Shown here: piece by piece, positions 1-8,209 of the stretch
How the letters are laid out: each line of letters opens with the position of its first letter
Numbering within the stretch: the first letter of the stretch is position 1
IMG/VR virus record: IMGVR_UViG_3300034062_003964
Span: 57,468-121,467 of that record
DNA: 64,000 bases
Strand: one strand, 5' to 3'
Origin: a virus
The notes under the pieces: generated by a model
Seen by the model: only the letters and a program-made list of their open reading frames with translations
What the model was told of the DNA's origin: nothing
Databases searched by the model: none
Translations under genes and position numbers: made by a program

Positions 1-1410
1 AATAAACCTAATTTAAATTTTTCTTGGGATAGTAATATAGAATTCTATGGGTATTACCAAAGTCTAAACAATTTTTTAGGGTATGATGAAAACATAAAAG
101 AAATGTTCGGTCCTGATGATAATTTTATTACAAAATTAAAATCTTTGTACCCAAATTTTAAAAATCAAAAATCTACTTCGATACACATTAGAAGAGGTGA
201 CTATCTAACTATAAACGATATACTACCATCTGTAGATTTAAGTTATATTGATTATTGTATAAATCTTTTAGATGACTTAACTGAAGTATTTTATGTTTTT
301 AGTGATGATATTAATTGGGTTAAAAATAATATTAAATCTTCTAAAGTGGTTTTTGTTGACCAGTTACAAGATTATGAAGATTTATGGATGATGAGTTTAT
401 GTGAAAATAACGTAATATCAAACTCAACATTTTCATGGTGGTCAGCCTTTTTAAATAAAAATGAAAATAAAAAAGTTTTATGCCCAAGTATGTGGTTTGG
501 ACCTAAAGGATTTCAAGATTACGATAACATATATGTAGATGGATGGATTAAAGTAAACGTAAATTACAATAATGGGTTATTAGTAAAAACAAAAAACGAC
601 ACTATTAATCTAATAGACTCAACATTCTCACACTCAAAAATAGGTTACTGTAGTGATTACCAAGACTCATTATTTTTTAAATGGAAAAGAGAAAATTTTA
701 ATAAAAATGGTAATGATTTTGTTGTTTACACCGATGCGAGATTGGGGGAAGTCACAAATAACCATAATTCAATTGCTTGGTTAATCGAACCAAAAGAAAT
801 CGCACCATATACCTATGATTTTATTGTTAATAACAATAATAAATTTAAAAAAGTATTCACACATGAAAAGTCACTATTAGACAAGGGTGGAAATTATGAA
901 TTATTACCATTCGGATGTTGTTGGATAAAACCTGAGGACCAAAAAATTTACAATAAATCAAAAATGATAAGTATAATATCATCAAATAAGACTCAAACAA
1001 ATGGTCATAGATTAAGACACGACATTATTAACCAATTAAATGGTAAAATAGATGTATACGGTAGAACTTACAACCCAATAGATTATAAACTTGACGGACT
1101 AAAAGAATATAAATTTCACATTGTGGTGGAAAACACTAAAAGAGATTATTGGTTTACTGAGAAACTAATTGATTGTTTTGTGACAGGAACAGTACCAATT
1201 TATTGGGGGTGTCCTTCAATAGGTGATTTTTTTGACACTAACGGTATGATTATTTTTGACAATGTTGGGGAGTTAGTGGACATCGTAAATAATTTATCTA
1301 TAGATGACTATATAAAAAGACTAGAAAGTATTAAAAATAATTTTAATAAATCAAAAAAATATTTGTTACCAGATGATATTATTTACAAAAAACTTACTTT
1401 AGAAATATAA
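1..1410 (+). CDS. GT11-GT10 fusion glycosyltransferase, 5' end outside window
   Basis: The reading frame is open from base 1, so the start lies upstream and 469 residues are visible. The first ATG at 103 is internal, because FYGYYQS before it belongs to the GT11 fold. The N-terminal half shows GT11 (alpha-1,2-fucosyltransferase) signatures: HIRRGDYL near visible residue 61 and NSTFSWWSAF near residue 141. The C-terminal half has a GT10 (alpha-1,3-fucosyltransferase) pattern: FHIVVENTKRDYWFTEKLID followed by PIYWGCPSI (about residues 370-407). Both families use GDP-fucose, and related enzymes use GDP-colitose. The Gmd, ColD-like and Fcl-like genes 9-12 kb downstream could supply the donor. A two-family fusion is unusual. 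The family calls are firm; the acceptor and the exact sugar are unknown. Confidence 0.85.
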   Translation, partial: NKPNLNFSWDSNIEFYGYYQSLNNFLGYDENIKEMFGPDDNFITKLKSLYPNFKNQKSTSIHIRRGDYLTINDILPSVDLSYIDYCINLLDDLTEVFYVFSDDINWVKNNIKSSKVVFVDQLQDYEDLWMMSLCENNVISNSTFSWWSAFLNKNENKKVLCPSMWFGPKGFQDYDNIYVDGWIKVNVNYNNGLLVKTKNDTINLIDSTFSHSKIGYCSDYQDSLFFKWKRENFNKNGNDFVVYTDARLGEVTNNHNSIAWLIEPKEIAPYTYDFIVNNNNKFKKVFTHEKSLLDKGGNYELLPFGCCWIKPEDQKIYNKSKMISIISSNKTQTNGHRLRHDIINQLNGKIDVYGRTYNPIDYKLDGLKEYKFHIVVENTKRDYWFTEKLIDCFVTGTVPIYWGCPSIGDFFDTNGMIIFDNVGELVDIVNNLSIDDYIKRLESIKNNFNKSKKYLLPDDIIYKKLTLEI

Positions 1411-1418
1411 AAAATATT

Positions 1419-2138
1419 ATGAAAAATTTAAAAGATATTATAAACCTTGAGAAAGACAAAACATCATTTGTTTGTGGTTTAGGTCCTTCTCTTTCGGACA
1501 CTATAGGACACATTATAAAAGAAAGGAAAAATATAGTTTTAGTTTCTTGTAACGATATTGATTTGATAAGTGATTTACAACCTAACTATTGGGTTTGGGC
1601 GAATACGCAACAAGTTGGTAGTTTAATTGATAGATTAAAAAGAATGCCTAACACATCACTTGTACATGCAGACTCAGTAGACTCAACACCTAGATGGTGG
1701 ATTGAAAAAAATTTAGGAAATTTAAATTATGTGGGTTACGACCAAAGACACTTTGATAATAAAACCTGTTATAGTTGTGCAAACGGATGTCAAAATTTTA
1801 TTAGTGATAGATTAACAATACAAGAAGAGTTACAAAAATTTACAGGTAATGATGAGAAATATAGTGCAGGGGATACTGTTGCTGTACATATGTTAGCACT
1901 ATCTATATTATTGGGGTGTAAAAAAATATACGTATCAGGGGTAGATTTAGACTATAAAAAAGGTTATTTTGGTTCTTATATGGCCCCAATATCGGCAACG
2001 GAATTTGACTCAACTATACCTAATATGTTAAATGATTTTAGAATTATTAACGATAGTGCTAAAAAAATTGGGGTTGAGATAATAAACACAAGTGTAGATT
2101 CACGTCTAAGTGAAATTTTAAAAACTGAAAAAATATGA
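1419..2138 (+). CDS. DUF115/GT42-like putative sialyl- or nonulosonate transferase
   Basis: This 239-residue protein has an N-terminal CGLGPSL motif (about residues 19-25) and a later SAGDTVAVHMLALSILLGCKKIY segment ending in SGVDLDY. That layout resembles the DUF115 (Maf-type flagellin glycosylation) and GT42 sialyltransferase families, where a Gly-rich GxGPSL loop and a GxD/GVD motif flank the nucleotide-sugar site. It sits 8 bases after the fucosyltransferase fusion and just before the methyltransferase and CMP-sugar synthetase genes. A transferase that uses the CMP-activated sugar made by this operon is therefore a reasonable inference. Activity and acceptor cannot be read from the sequence. 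Confidence 0.6.
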   Translation: MKNLKDIINLEKDKTSFVCGLGPSLSDTIGHIIKERKNIVLVSCNDIDLISDLQPNYWVWANTQQVGSLIDRLKRMPNTSLVHADSVDSTPRWWIEKNLGNLNYVGYDQRHFDNKTCYSCANGCQNFISDRLTIQEELQKFTGNDEKYSAGDTVAVHMLALSILLGCKKIYVSGVDLDYKKGYFGSYMAPISATEFDSTIPNMLNDFRIINDSAKKIGVEIINTSVDSRLSEILKTEKI

Positions 2139-2833
2139 GTTCAATATTTAATCCTAATTATGTTCAAAAAACATATAAAGAAAATAAATCAGATTACCCA
2201 AAAAAGTTAGTTAACTATATTATAAAAAAATATAACATAAAAGAAGGGGCTAAGATTTTAGATATTGGATGTGGTGATGGAGTAATAACAAAATGTTTTA
2301 TTGAATGTGGTATAGATGCTTATGGAATGGACATATCAAATTCCTCAAAAGAAAACATACCGTCAAAAAAATTTAAATCTTATGATTTAAACGAAAAAAA
2401 ATATCCGTTTAAAGATGAAAAATTTGATTTTATTTTTTCAAAATCTGTTGTTGAGCATCTACAAAATCCGGATATTTTATTAGATGAATCATATAGAATG
2501 TTAAAAAAGGGTGGCGTATTAATTTGTATGGCTCCGAGTTGGAAACATTCGTATAAGGAGGCTTTCTATATTGACCACACACATGTTACACCTTTCACTA
2601 GATATTCATTAGAAACCGCTTGTGACCTATCTGGGTTTGTTTCTGAGTGTGAATATTTTTATCAGTTACCATTAACATGGAAATATTCATTTTTAAACAT
2701 TTTTAGATACATCATTCAAAAATTACCATTACCATACTCACCATTTGAAAAAGTATTATGGGGTAAAAAAACAAACAAGATTATTAGATTCTCAAAAGAG
2801 GCAATGTTAATTTGTAAAGCGGAAAAAAAATGA
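2135..2833 (+). CDS. Class I SAM-dependent methyltransferase
   Basis: This 232-residue protein has a standard class I methyltransferase core. Motif I is ILDIGCGDG (about residues 41-49), an acidic residue follows strand 2 in GMDIS, and FDFIFSKSVVEHL matches motif IV of the Methyltransf_11/25 type. The start overlaps the previous stop by four bases (ATGA), which suggests translational coupling. In this setting it probably O- or N-methylates a sugar or lipid-linked glycan, as ubiE-like enzymes in polysaccharide clusters do. The substrate is not determinable. Confidence 0.8.
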   Translation: MSSIFNPNYVQKTYKENKSDYPKKLVNYIIKKYNIKEGAKILDIGCGDGVITKCFIECGIDAYGMDISNSSKENIPSKKFKSYDLNEKKYPFKDEKFDFIFSKSVVEHLQNPDILLDESYRMLKKGGVLICMAPSWKHSYKEAFYIDHTHVTPFTRYSLETACDLSGFVSECEYFYQLPLTWKYSFLNIFRYIIQKLPLPYSPFEKVLWGKKTNKIIRFSKEAMLICKAEKK

Positions 2834-3498
2834 TATCCTTAATTTTAGCAAGGGGTGGAAGTAAAGGCGTTCCAAAAAAAAACATAAAACAATTAATGGG
2901 TAAACCTTTAATTGAGTATGTAATTACTTCGGCTAAAGAATCAAAAAAAATTACAGATGTATATGTTTCTTCTGATGATGAGGAGATAATTGAAATCTCA
3001 AAGAATCTAGGATGTAAAATCATTGTAAGACCTAATGAATTGTCAACTGACACATCTTTAGATATAGATTCTTTTAGACATTTTTGCAAAGAATTAAACC
3101 ATACTGAACCAATAATACATTTAAGAGCAACAACCCCTTTAGTAAATCCATTAGTCATTGATAACGCTATTGAAGTGTTTTTAAAAAATAAAAAAAACAT
3201 AACAAGTCTTAGGTCTGCACATGAAACTTCAGAATCTGTATATAAGTTTTATACAAAAAATGGTGAGTTTTGGCAACCTATAGTTGATACTATGGATACT
3301 AATTTACCTAGACAAAGTTATCCTAAAACATATTCACCTAACGGATATGTTGATATAGTAACCCCTGAAATTTTTATGGATTCAGATAGTTTTTATGGTG
3401 ATAAAATTTATTCATTTATTACTGATAAAACTTATGAAATTGACACTATTGATGATTTTAATTATATTGAGTATATTTTAAGTAAAAAAAATGTATAA
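2830..3498 (+). CDS. neuA: CMP-nonulosonate (acylneuraminate) cytidylyltransferase
   Basis: This 222-residue protein of the NeuA/KdsB nucleotidyltransferase family would transfer CMP from CTP to an alpha-keto acid sugar. The N-terminal CTP-binding loop is ILARGGSKGVPKKN (residues 4-17). HLRATTPL and RQSYPKTYSPNGYVDI match the conserved sugar-site region of CMP-sialic acid synthetases. The length is typical of the single-domain enzyme. It overlaps its neighbours by four and eight bases and shares the operon with a NeuB homologue at 7372, so the two should act in sequence on the same acid sugar. Which acid (Neu5Ac, legionaminic, pseudaminic, Kdn or another) cannot be told. Confidence 0.85.
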   Translation: MISLILARGGSKGVPKKNIKQLMGKPLIEYVITSAKESKKITDVYVSSDDEEIIEISKNLGCKIIVRPNELSTDTSLDIDSFRHFCKELNHTEPIIHLRATTPLVNPLVIDNAIEVFLKNKKNITSLRSAHETSESVYKFYTKNGEFWQPIVDTMDTNLPRQSYPKTYSPNGYVDIVTPEIFMDSDSFYGDKIYSFITDKTYEIDTIDDFNYIEYILSKKNV

Positions 3499-4825
3499 GT
3501 TCCAGTTAACACCGGTTAAATGTGATTCTGTAAAAACACGTTATAGAAACATTACAACATCAATTCCATCTCCACAATCATTAGAGTATTTAAATAATTG
3601 TATCAAGTATGAGCCAAATTCAATGAATGACCAACTACCCGTAGTGTGGGATTCGGCATTAAATTATTCAATTTATGATATATCAGGTAATAAATGGATA
3701 GATTTTACCTCATCAATATTTGTCACAAATGTAGGGCACTCAAACCCAAAAGTAAAAGAAGCTATTATCTCTACGACTAATAAAAATTTATTAAACGCTT
3801 ATTATTACCCAACCAAAGAAAGGTCTGAATTTTCTAAACTATTAGTTAATGTTTCACCTAAAAATTTAGACAAAGTTTTATTTTTATCTACCGGTTCTGA
3901 GTCTGTTGAGTGTGCAATTAAAATGTCAATTAAACATACAGGTAAAAACAAAATCATCTCATTCAATAATGGTTATCATGGCAAAACTATGGGGTCGGCA
4001 ATGGCAGGTGGTAAATTTAAATCACAAGAATGGATACCCGTTAAAACATATGTAACTCATTTACCTTACCCTGATACTATTACATTAGAAAAAGAAGGGT
4101 TGTTACCACAAGAACTTTTTGAAAAATATTTTAAAGATATAAATCCTTCTGAGTATTCCTCAGTAATCATGGAACCATATCAAGGATGGTCAGCCGAATT
4201 TGCGTCAAAAGAATATGTTAAATTATTAAAAAAATGGTGTGAACATAATAACGTCTTATTAATAATTGACGAGATACAATCAGGGTTTGGTAGGACAGGT
4301 AAATTATTCGCTTATGAACATTTTGATATTACTCCCGATATAATTGTTTGTGCTAAAGGGATTTCATCATCATTACCATTATCTTGCGTAATAACTAATA
4401 ATAAAATTATTAACAACGATATGTCATACAACAGCACACATGGGGGTAACCCTGTTGCGGTTGCCGCGTCAAAAGCTTCTGTAGAATATCTTTTAGATAA
4501 TGATTTGATTAACGAATCATATCGGAAAGGTAAGATAATGGAAACGGAATTATTAAAGTGGAAAGAAGAAATGCCTGATTATGTAAAAAAAATAAACTGT
4601 AAAGGATTATTGGCGGGGGTTTTCATCAAATCACCAAATGGAAATGACGTTGATTTTGTTGATATGATAATAGAAGTTGCAATGAGAAAAGGTTTATTAT
4701 CAATTAGGACACAATCAGGAACATTAAAAATAGGTCCTCCATTAACTATTGATGATGATGCGTTAATTGAAGGTATTGGAGTTTTAAAAGAAAGTTTGAT
4801 AGAATGTTTAGGCACGTTGGTATAG
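3491..4825 (+). CDS. Class III PLP-dependent aminotransferase
   Basis: This 444-residue protein belongs to the glutamate-1-semialdehyde / 4-aminobutyrate aminotransferase class. Visible marks are STGSESVECAIKM for phosphate binding, FNNGYHGKTMG, and LLIIDEIQSGFGRTGK with the Asp that contacts the pyridine nitrogen. VCAKGISSSLP contains the Schiff-base lysine, Lys289. The length is normal. Class III enzymes are rare in sugar pathways, where DegT-type enzymes are usual. Here it lies between NeuA-like and VOC/isomerase genes and probably installs an amino group on a sugar precursor. The precise substrate is inference only. Confidence 0.88.
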   Translation: MYKFQLTPVKCDSVKTRYRNITTSIPSPQSLEYLNNCIKYEPNSMNDQLPVVWDSALNYSIYDISGNKWIDFTSSIFVTNVGHSNPKVKEAIISTTNKNLLNAYYYPTKERSEFSKLLVNVSPKNLDKVLFLSTGSESVECAIKMSIKHTGKNKIISFNNGYHGKTMGSAMAGGKFKSQEWIPVKTYVTHLPYPDTITLEKEGLLPQELFEKYFKDINPSEYSSVIMEPYQGWSAEFASKEYVKLLKKWCEHNNVLLIIDEIQSGFGRTGKLFAYEHFDITPDIIVCAKGISSSLPLSCVITNNKIINNDMSYNSTHGGNPVAVAASKASVEYLLDNDLINESYRKGKIMETELLKWKEEMPDYVKKINCKGLLAGVFIKSPNGNDVDFVDMIIEVAMRKGLLSIRTQSGTLKIGPPLTIDDDALIEGIGVLKESLIECLGTLV

Positions 4826-5217
4826 TCGTAAACGACTTGGATAAAATGAAATGGTTTTATCAAGATGTAATTGGATTGGAAATTCTTTATGATAAAATAG
4901 AAGAAGGTCGGTTTTTAAATCATATACTTAATTCTGTTAATAAATCTCCAAGAATTATTAAATTGGGTAAAGATAATAAAACAATAGTTGAATTGCTTTA
5001 TTTTGGAAGTTGTGAAATAAATAAAAAAAGTCTTTTTGAAAACGGGTACACTCATTTTGCATTTACTATAGATAATGTTAAAACTCTTTACGATAAGTTT
5101 ATTGATAATAATTTACCTATCATTAATACTCCGACAATTTCTGATGAAAAAACGGTTAAAGTTTTTTTTGGTTCGGACCCAGAAAATAATATTATAGAAT
5201 TTGTTGAGTTATTATGA
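4804..5217 (+). CDS. VOC (glyoxalase/bleomycin-resistance fold) family protein
   Basis: This 137-residue protein starts with FRHVGIVVNDLDKMKWFYQDVIGLEI, the first beta-alpha-beta-beta-beta unit of the vicinal oxygen chelate fold. A second unit is seen in YTHFAFTIDNVKTLYDKF, and it ends in FFGSDPENNIIEFVEL. His4 and a C-terminal Glu are candidate metal ligands. It overlaps the aminotransferase end by 22 bases and the next gene by four. VOC members include isomerases, dioxygenases and glyoxalases. In this operon a metal-dependent epimerase or isomerase role on a sugar intermediate is possible but unproved. Confidence 0.75.
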   Translation: MFRHVGIVVNDLDKMKWFYQDVIGLEILYDKIEEGRFLNHILNSVNKSPRIIKLGKDNKTIVELLYFGSCEINKKSLFENGYTHFAFTIDNVKTLYDKFIDNNLPIINTPTISDEKTVKVFFGSDPENNIIEFVELL

Positions 5218-5981
5218 TAGTAGGAGTTTTACAAGGTCGTCTTAGTGAGCCGGTCAATAAAAAAATGCAAGAGTTTCCACTTAACTGGAAATCCGAATTT
5301 AATGTTTTAAATCATATCGAGTTGAGTGGTATCGAATGGTTAATAACTCCAAACGATAACTTAAATAATCCATTATTTATTGAATCTAATTTACCCACTA
5401 ACATCTTATCGGTTTGTGTAGATACTATGGTTAATAATTCATTTTACAAAGATGAATTTATGAATCAAAATTTAGTACCTGTTTTAGATAAAATGGTAGA
5501 ACTAAAATTGAATAAAATAGTAATACCACTTTTAGAAGATAGTTCAGTGGAAAATGAATATATCAGATATGAATTTTTAAAAAACATAATTCCAATATCT
5601 GAAAAATATCCATCAATTAATTTTTGTTTTGAATTTGAATGTGATAAAGAAATTGTGATGGATGTCGTAAATAATAAAGACAATTTTTTTATTACCTATG
5701 ATACCGGTAATTTCACCTCAACATATAAAGAAAAAATAGACCATGAAGAATTAATAAATTACTTCGGGTCAAAAATAAAAAATGTTCATTTTAAAGATAG
5801 AACTTTTAATGGTGAAACAAAACATTTTGGGTTAGGCGATACCAATTTTAAAACTATAATTGATTCATTAAAAAATATTAATTACACTGATAACATCATA
5901 TTGCAACTTGCAAGAGATGTGGATGGTGATGAAATAAATTACATAAAAAATACATACCAAAAAATCAAAACATTATTATGA
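5214..5981 (+). CDS. Sugar-phosphate isomerase/epimerase (TIM barrel, AP-endonuclease-2 fold)
   Basis: This 255-residue protein fits the xylose-isomerase-like TIM-barrel family. It begins IVGVLQGRLSEP, has FCFEFECDKEIVMDVV and FITYDTGNFTS in the barrel centre, then IKNVHFKDRTFNG followed by HFGLGDTNF. The conserved Glu, Asp and His residues at strand ends are the usual divalent-metal ligands. It is coupled by ATGA overlaps to the VOC gene and the SDR gene. It likely epimerises or isomerises a sugar or sugar acid in the same pathway. Confidence 0.75.
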   Translation: MIVGVLQGRLSEPVNKKMQEFPLNWKSEFNVLNHIELSGIEWLITPNDNLNNPLFIESNLPTNILSVCVDTMVNNSFYKDEFMNQNLVPVLDKMVELKLNKIVIPLLEDSSVENEYIRYEFLKNIIPISEKYPSINFCFEFECDKEIVMDVVNNKDNFFITYDTGNFTSTYKEKIDHEELINYFGSKIKNVHFKDRTFNGETKHFGLGDTNFKTIIDSLKNINYTDNIILQLARDVDGDEINYIKNTYQKIKTLL

Positions 5982-6796
5982 GAAACTTATTTGATTTAGA
6001 TGGTAAGGTTGCTTTAATTACCGGCGCGGGTGGATTATTAGGTCCAAAACACGCCGAGGCTCTTTTAGAATATGGGGCTAAAGTAATTCTTACAGATGTC
6101 GACATGGATATGTTATCTAAAAAACACAAAGAACTTTCTTCAGTTTATGGGGAAGAAAATGTGTTTATGGAATACATGAATGTTACAGACAAAAAAAGTG
6201 TAAATGAGGTGTCAAACAAATATGAAAGAATCGATATCCTTATTAATAACGCGGCTAAAGACCCAAAAGTCACAAAAGACGATAAAAGTTTAACGCCTGA
6301 AACAAGATTTGAGGTGATGACTGAATCGTATTTTAAAGAAGGTATTGATGCAATTATAAACGGAACTTTTATTACTTCACAAGTAATTTGTAATAAAATG
6401 TTAGAAACGGGTGGTGGTGTTGTATTAAACATTTCGTCTGATTTGGGTGTGATTGCACCTGACCAAAGAATCTACAGAGATGAAACAAAATCTGAAAACG
6501 AACAGAATGTAAAACCAATTACATATTCGGCAGCCAAATGGGCTGTAATTGGTATGACAAAATATCTTTCTACATATTTCGCCAAAAATAATATTAGAGT
6601 AAATTGTTTAAGTCCGACAGGTGTTTATAACGACCATCCTGTTGATTTTGTAACTAAGTTATCTAATATTATACCGATGGGTAGAATGGCTCACATTGAT
6701 GAATATAAAGGTGCGATTGTGTTTATGTGTTCTGACGCAAGTTCATATATGACAGGTTCGAATGTTGTAATAGACGGAGGGAAAACAGTATGGTAG
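5978..6796 (+). CDS. Short-chain dehydrogenase/reductase
   Basis: This 272-residue classical SDR has an N-terminal ALITGAGGLLGPKHAE dinucleotide loop (TGxxxGxx) and DILINNAAKDP for the NNAG motif. ISSD is followed by a YSAAKWAV active site (YxxxK), and SDASSYMTGSNVVIDGG is the typical SDR C-terminus. It probably oxidises or reduces a keto group on a sugar intermediate using NAD(P)(H). Similar SDRs sit beside NeuB-type genes in legionaminate-like clusters. It overlaps the SIS isomerase gene by seven bases. Confidence 0.88.
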   Translation: MRNLFDLDGKVALITGAGGLLGPKHAEALLEYGAKVILTDVDMDMLSKKHKELSSVYGEENVFMEYMNVTDKKSVNEVSNKYERIDILINNAAKDPKVTKDDKSLTPETRFEVMTESYFKEGIDAIINGTFITSQVICNKMLETGGGVVLNISSDLGVIAPDQRIYRDETKSENEQNVKPITYSAAKWAVIGMTKYLSTYFAKNNIRVNCLSPTGVYNDHPVDFVTKLSNIIPMGRMAHIDEYKGAIVFMCSDASSYMTGSNVVIDGGKTVW

Positions 6797-7365
6797 AAAT
6801 GGTTATAAAGAATATTCAGGAGTCAATTAAATTGAAGACTGAACTATTGAATGACAAAGAGATTATAAACAACTCAAATACGATTGCAGAAAAAATCATC
6901 GAGTGTTATAAAAACGGTAATAAAGTATTCTTTTGTGGTAATGGTGGAAGTTTTGCTGATGCACAACACCTTTCAGCAGAATTAAGTGGTCGATTCTATT
7001 TTGATAGAGACCCGTTAGAAGTTGTTTTATTAGCGGCCAATGTTTCTTATTTAACTGCGGTAGGAAATGATTACTCATATTCAGATATCTTCTCACGAGA
7101 AATTAAATCATCAGTAAAAGAAGGTGATATTCTAATTTGTTTCTCAACCTCAGGTAAATCAAAAAATGTTATTAAAGCAATTGGAGTCGCTAAAAACAAG
7201 GGAGCGATTATCGCATCCTTTATTGGTAATGATGGTGGGGAAATGAAAGATATATCAGATTATAATTTAATTATACCCTCAAATAACACCGCAAGAATAC
7301 AAGAATGTCACACACTACTTGGGCATACAATTTTAGAAATAGTAGAAAATAAAATGTTTAAATAA
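6790..7365 (+). CDS. gmhA: SIS-domain phosphosugar isomerase, GmhA-like
   Basis: This 191-residue protein closely follows sedoheptulose-7-phosphate isomerase (GmhA). KVFFCGNGGSFADAQHLSAEL (from about residue 45) is the phosphosugar-binding loop, ICFSTSGKSKNVIKAI the SIS Ser/Thr loop, and ARIQECHTLLGHTILEIVE the C-terminal helix with Glu and His. The length is typical. GmhA starts ADP- and GDP-heptose synthesis, but the other heptose genes (hldE, gmhB, hddA) are not recognised here apart from a small HAD protein at 9169. It may supply a C7 sugar to a GT9-type transferase or a phosphosugar to the NeuB step. Confidence 0.85.
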   Translation: MVEMVIKNIQESIKLKTELLNDKEIINNSNTIAEKIIECYKNGNKVFFCGNGGSFADAQHLSAELSGRFYFDRDPLEVVLLAANVSYLTAVGNDYSYSDIFSREIKSSVKEGDILICFSTSGKSKNVIKAIGVAKNKGAIIASFIGNDGGEMKDISDYNLIIPSNNTARIQECHTLLGHTILEIVENKMFK

Positions 7366-7371
7366 TAAAAA

Positions 7372-8208
7372 ATGAAAAAAACTTATGTAATTGCAGAAAT
7401 AGGTATCAACCATAATGGTGACCTTGATTTAGCTAAAGAACTTATCGTAATGGCTAAAACTTACGAATGTGACGCTGTCAAATTTCAAAAAAGAGATATT
7501 GAATCAGTATACACTAAAGAAGAATTAGACACTCAAAGAGAATCTCCTTGGGGAACAACTAATCGTGAACAAAAGATGGGATTAGAGTTTAGTATTGAAC
7601 AATACAAAGACTTAGAAAAATTCTCAAACGCTTTAGGTTTAGATTTTATCGTTTCTTGTTGGGATTTAAAAAGTGTTGATTTAATCGAATCAAATCTAAA
7701 CGTGAAATACCATAAAATTGCATCAGCGTTATTAACTGATAAATCATTTTTAGAGAAATTAAATTCAACAGGTAAACCAATTATTGTTTCTACTGGTATG
7801 TCAACAGAGGAAGAAGTTGATGCGGCTATTAATATTTTAAATAATGTAGAATACGTTTTAGCGTGTACTAGCACATACCCAACAAAAGATGAAGAAATTA
7901 ATTTAAACTATATCAAAACTTTAAAAGAAAAATACCCACAATATAAGATTGGGTTTTCTAACCACGCAAGTGGAATGATTCCTTGTTTTGGAGCAGTGGC
8001 TTTAGGTTCTGAGTGTGTTGAATTTCACATCACAAAAGATAGAACAATGTACGGTTCTGACCAATCAGCGTCTATTGAAAATGTTGGGGATTTAGTGTCA
8101 GGAATTCGTAAAATGGAAACGGTTTTAGGAGATGGTATAAAGGTTGTATTTGAAACTGAAAAACCAATCGCAAAAAAATTAAGAAAAGTTAATGATATTA
8201 TTTCATAA
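7372..8208 (+). CDS. neuB: NeuB-family nonulosonate synthase without SAF domain
   Basis: This 278-residue enzyme belongs to the N-acetylneuraminate synthase family, which condenses phosphoenolpyruvate with a six-carbon aldose. It shows IAEIGINHNGDLDLAKELI, AVKFQKRD, ISTGM-type VSTGMSTEEE, CTSTYPTKDEEINL, IGFSNHASG and ECVEFHITKDRTMYGSDQSAS, all conserved in the TIM barrel. Typical NeuB/LegI/PseI proteins are near 340-350 residues with a C-terminal antifreeze-like SAF domain over the active site. Here the protein ends soon after the barrel, so that domain is missing. Partner of the NeuA-like gene at 2830. The product sugar is unknown. Confidence 0.87.
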   Translation: MKKTYVIAEIGINHNGDLDLAKELIVMAKTYECDAVKFQKRDIESVYTKEELDTQRESPWGTTNREQKMGLEFSIEQYKDLEKFSNALGLDFIVSCWDLKSVDLIESNLNVKYHKIASALLTDKSFLEKLNSTGKPIIVSTGMSTEEEVDAAINILNNVEYVLACTSTYPTKDEEINLNYIKTLKEKYPQYKIGFSNHASGMIPCFGAVALGSECVEFHITKDRTMYGSDQSASIENVGDLVSGIRKMETVLGDGIKVVFETEKPIAKKLRKVNDIIS

Positions 8209-8209
8209 T

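Noticed and set aside
6790-7365. Calling a complete GDP- or ADP-heptose pathway from the GmhA-like gene
   Set aside because: Only the isomerase and a small HAD are seen. No HldE/HddA kinase or nucleotidyltransferase is recognised in the window.
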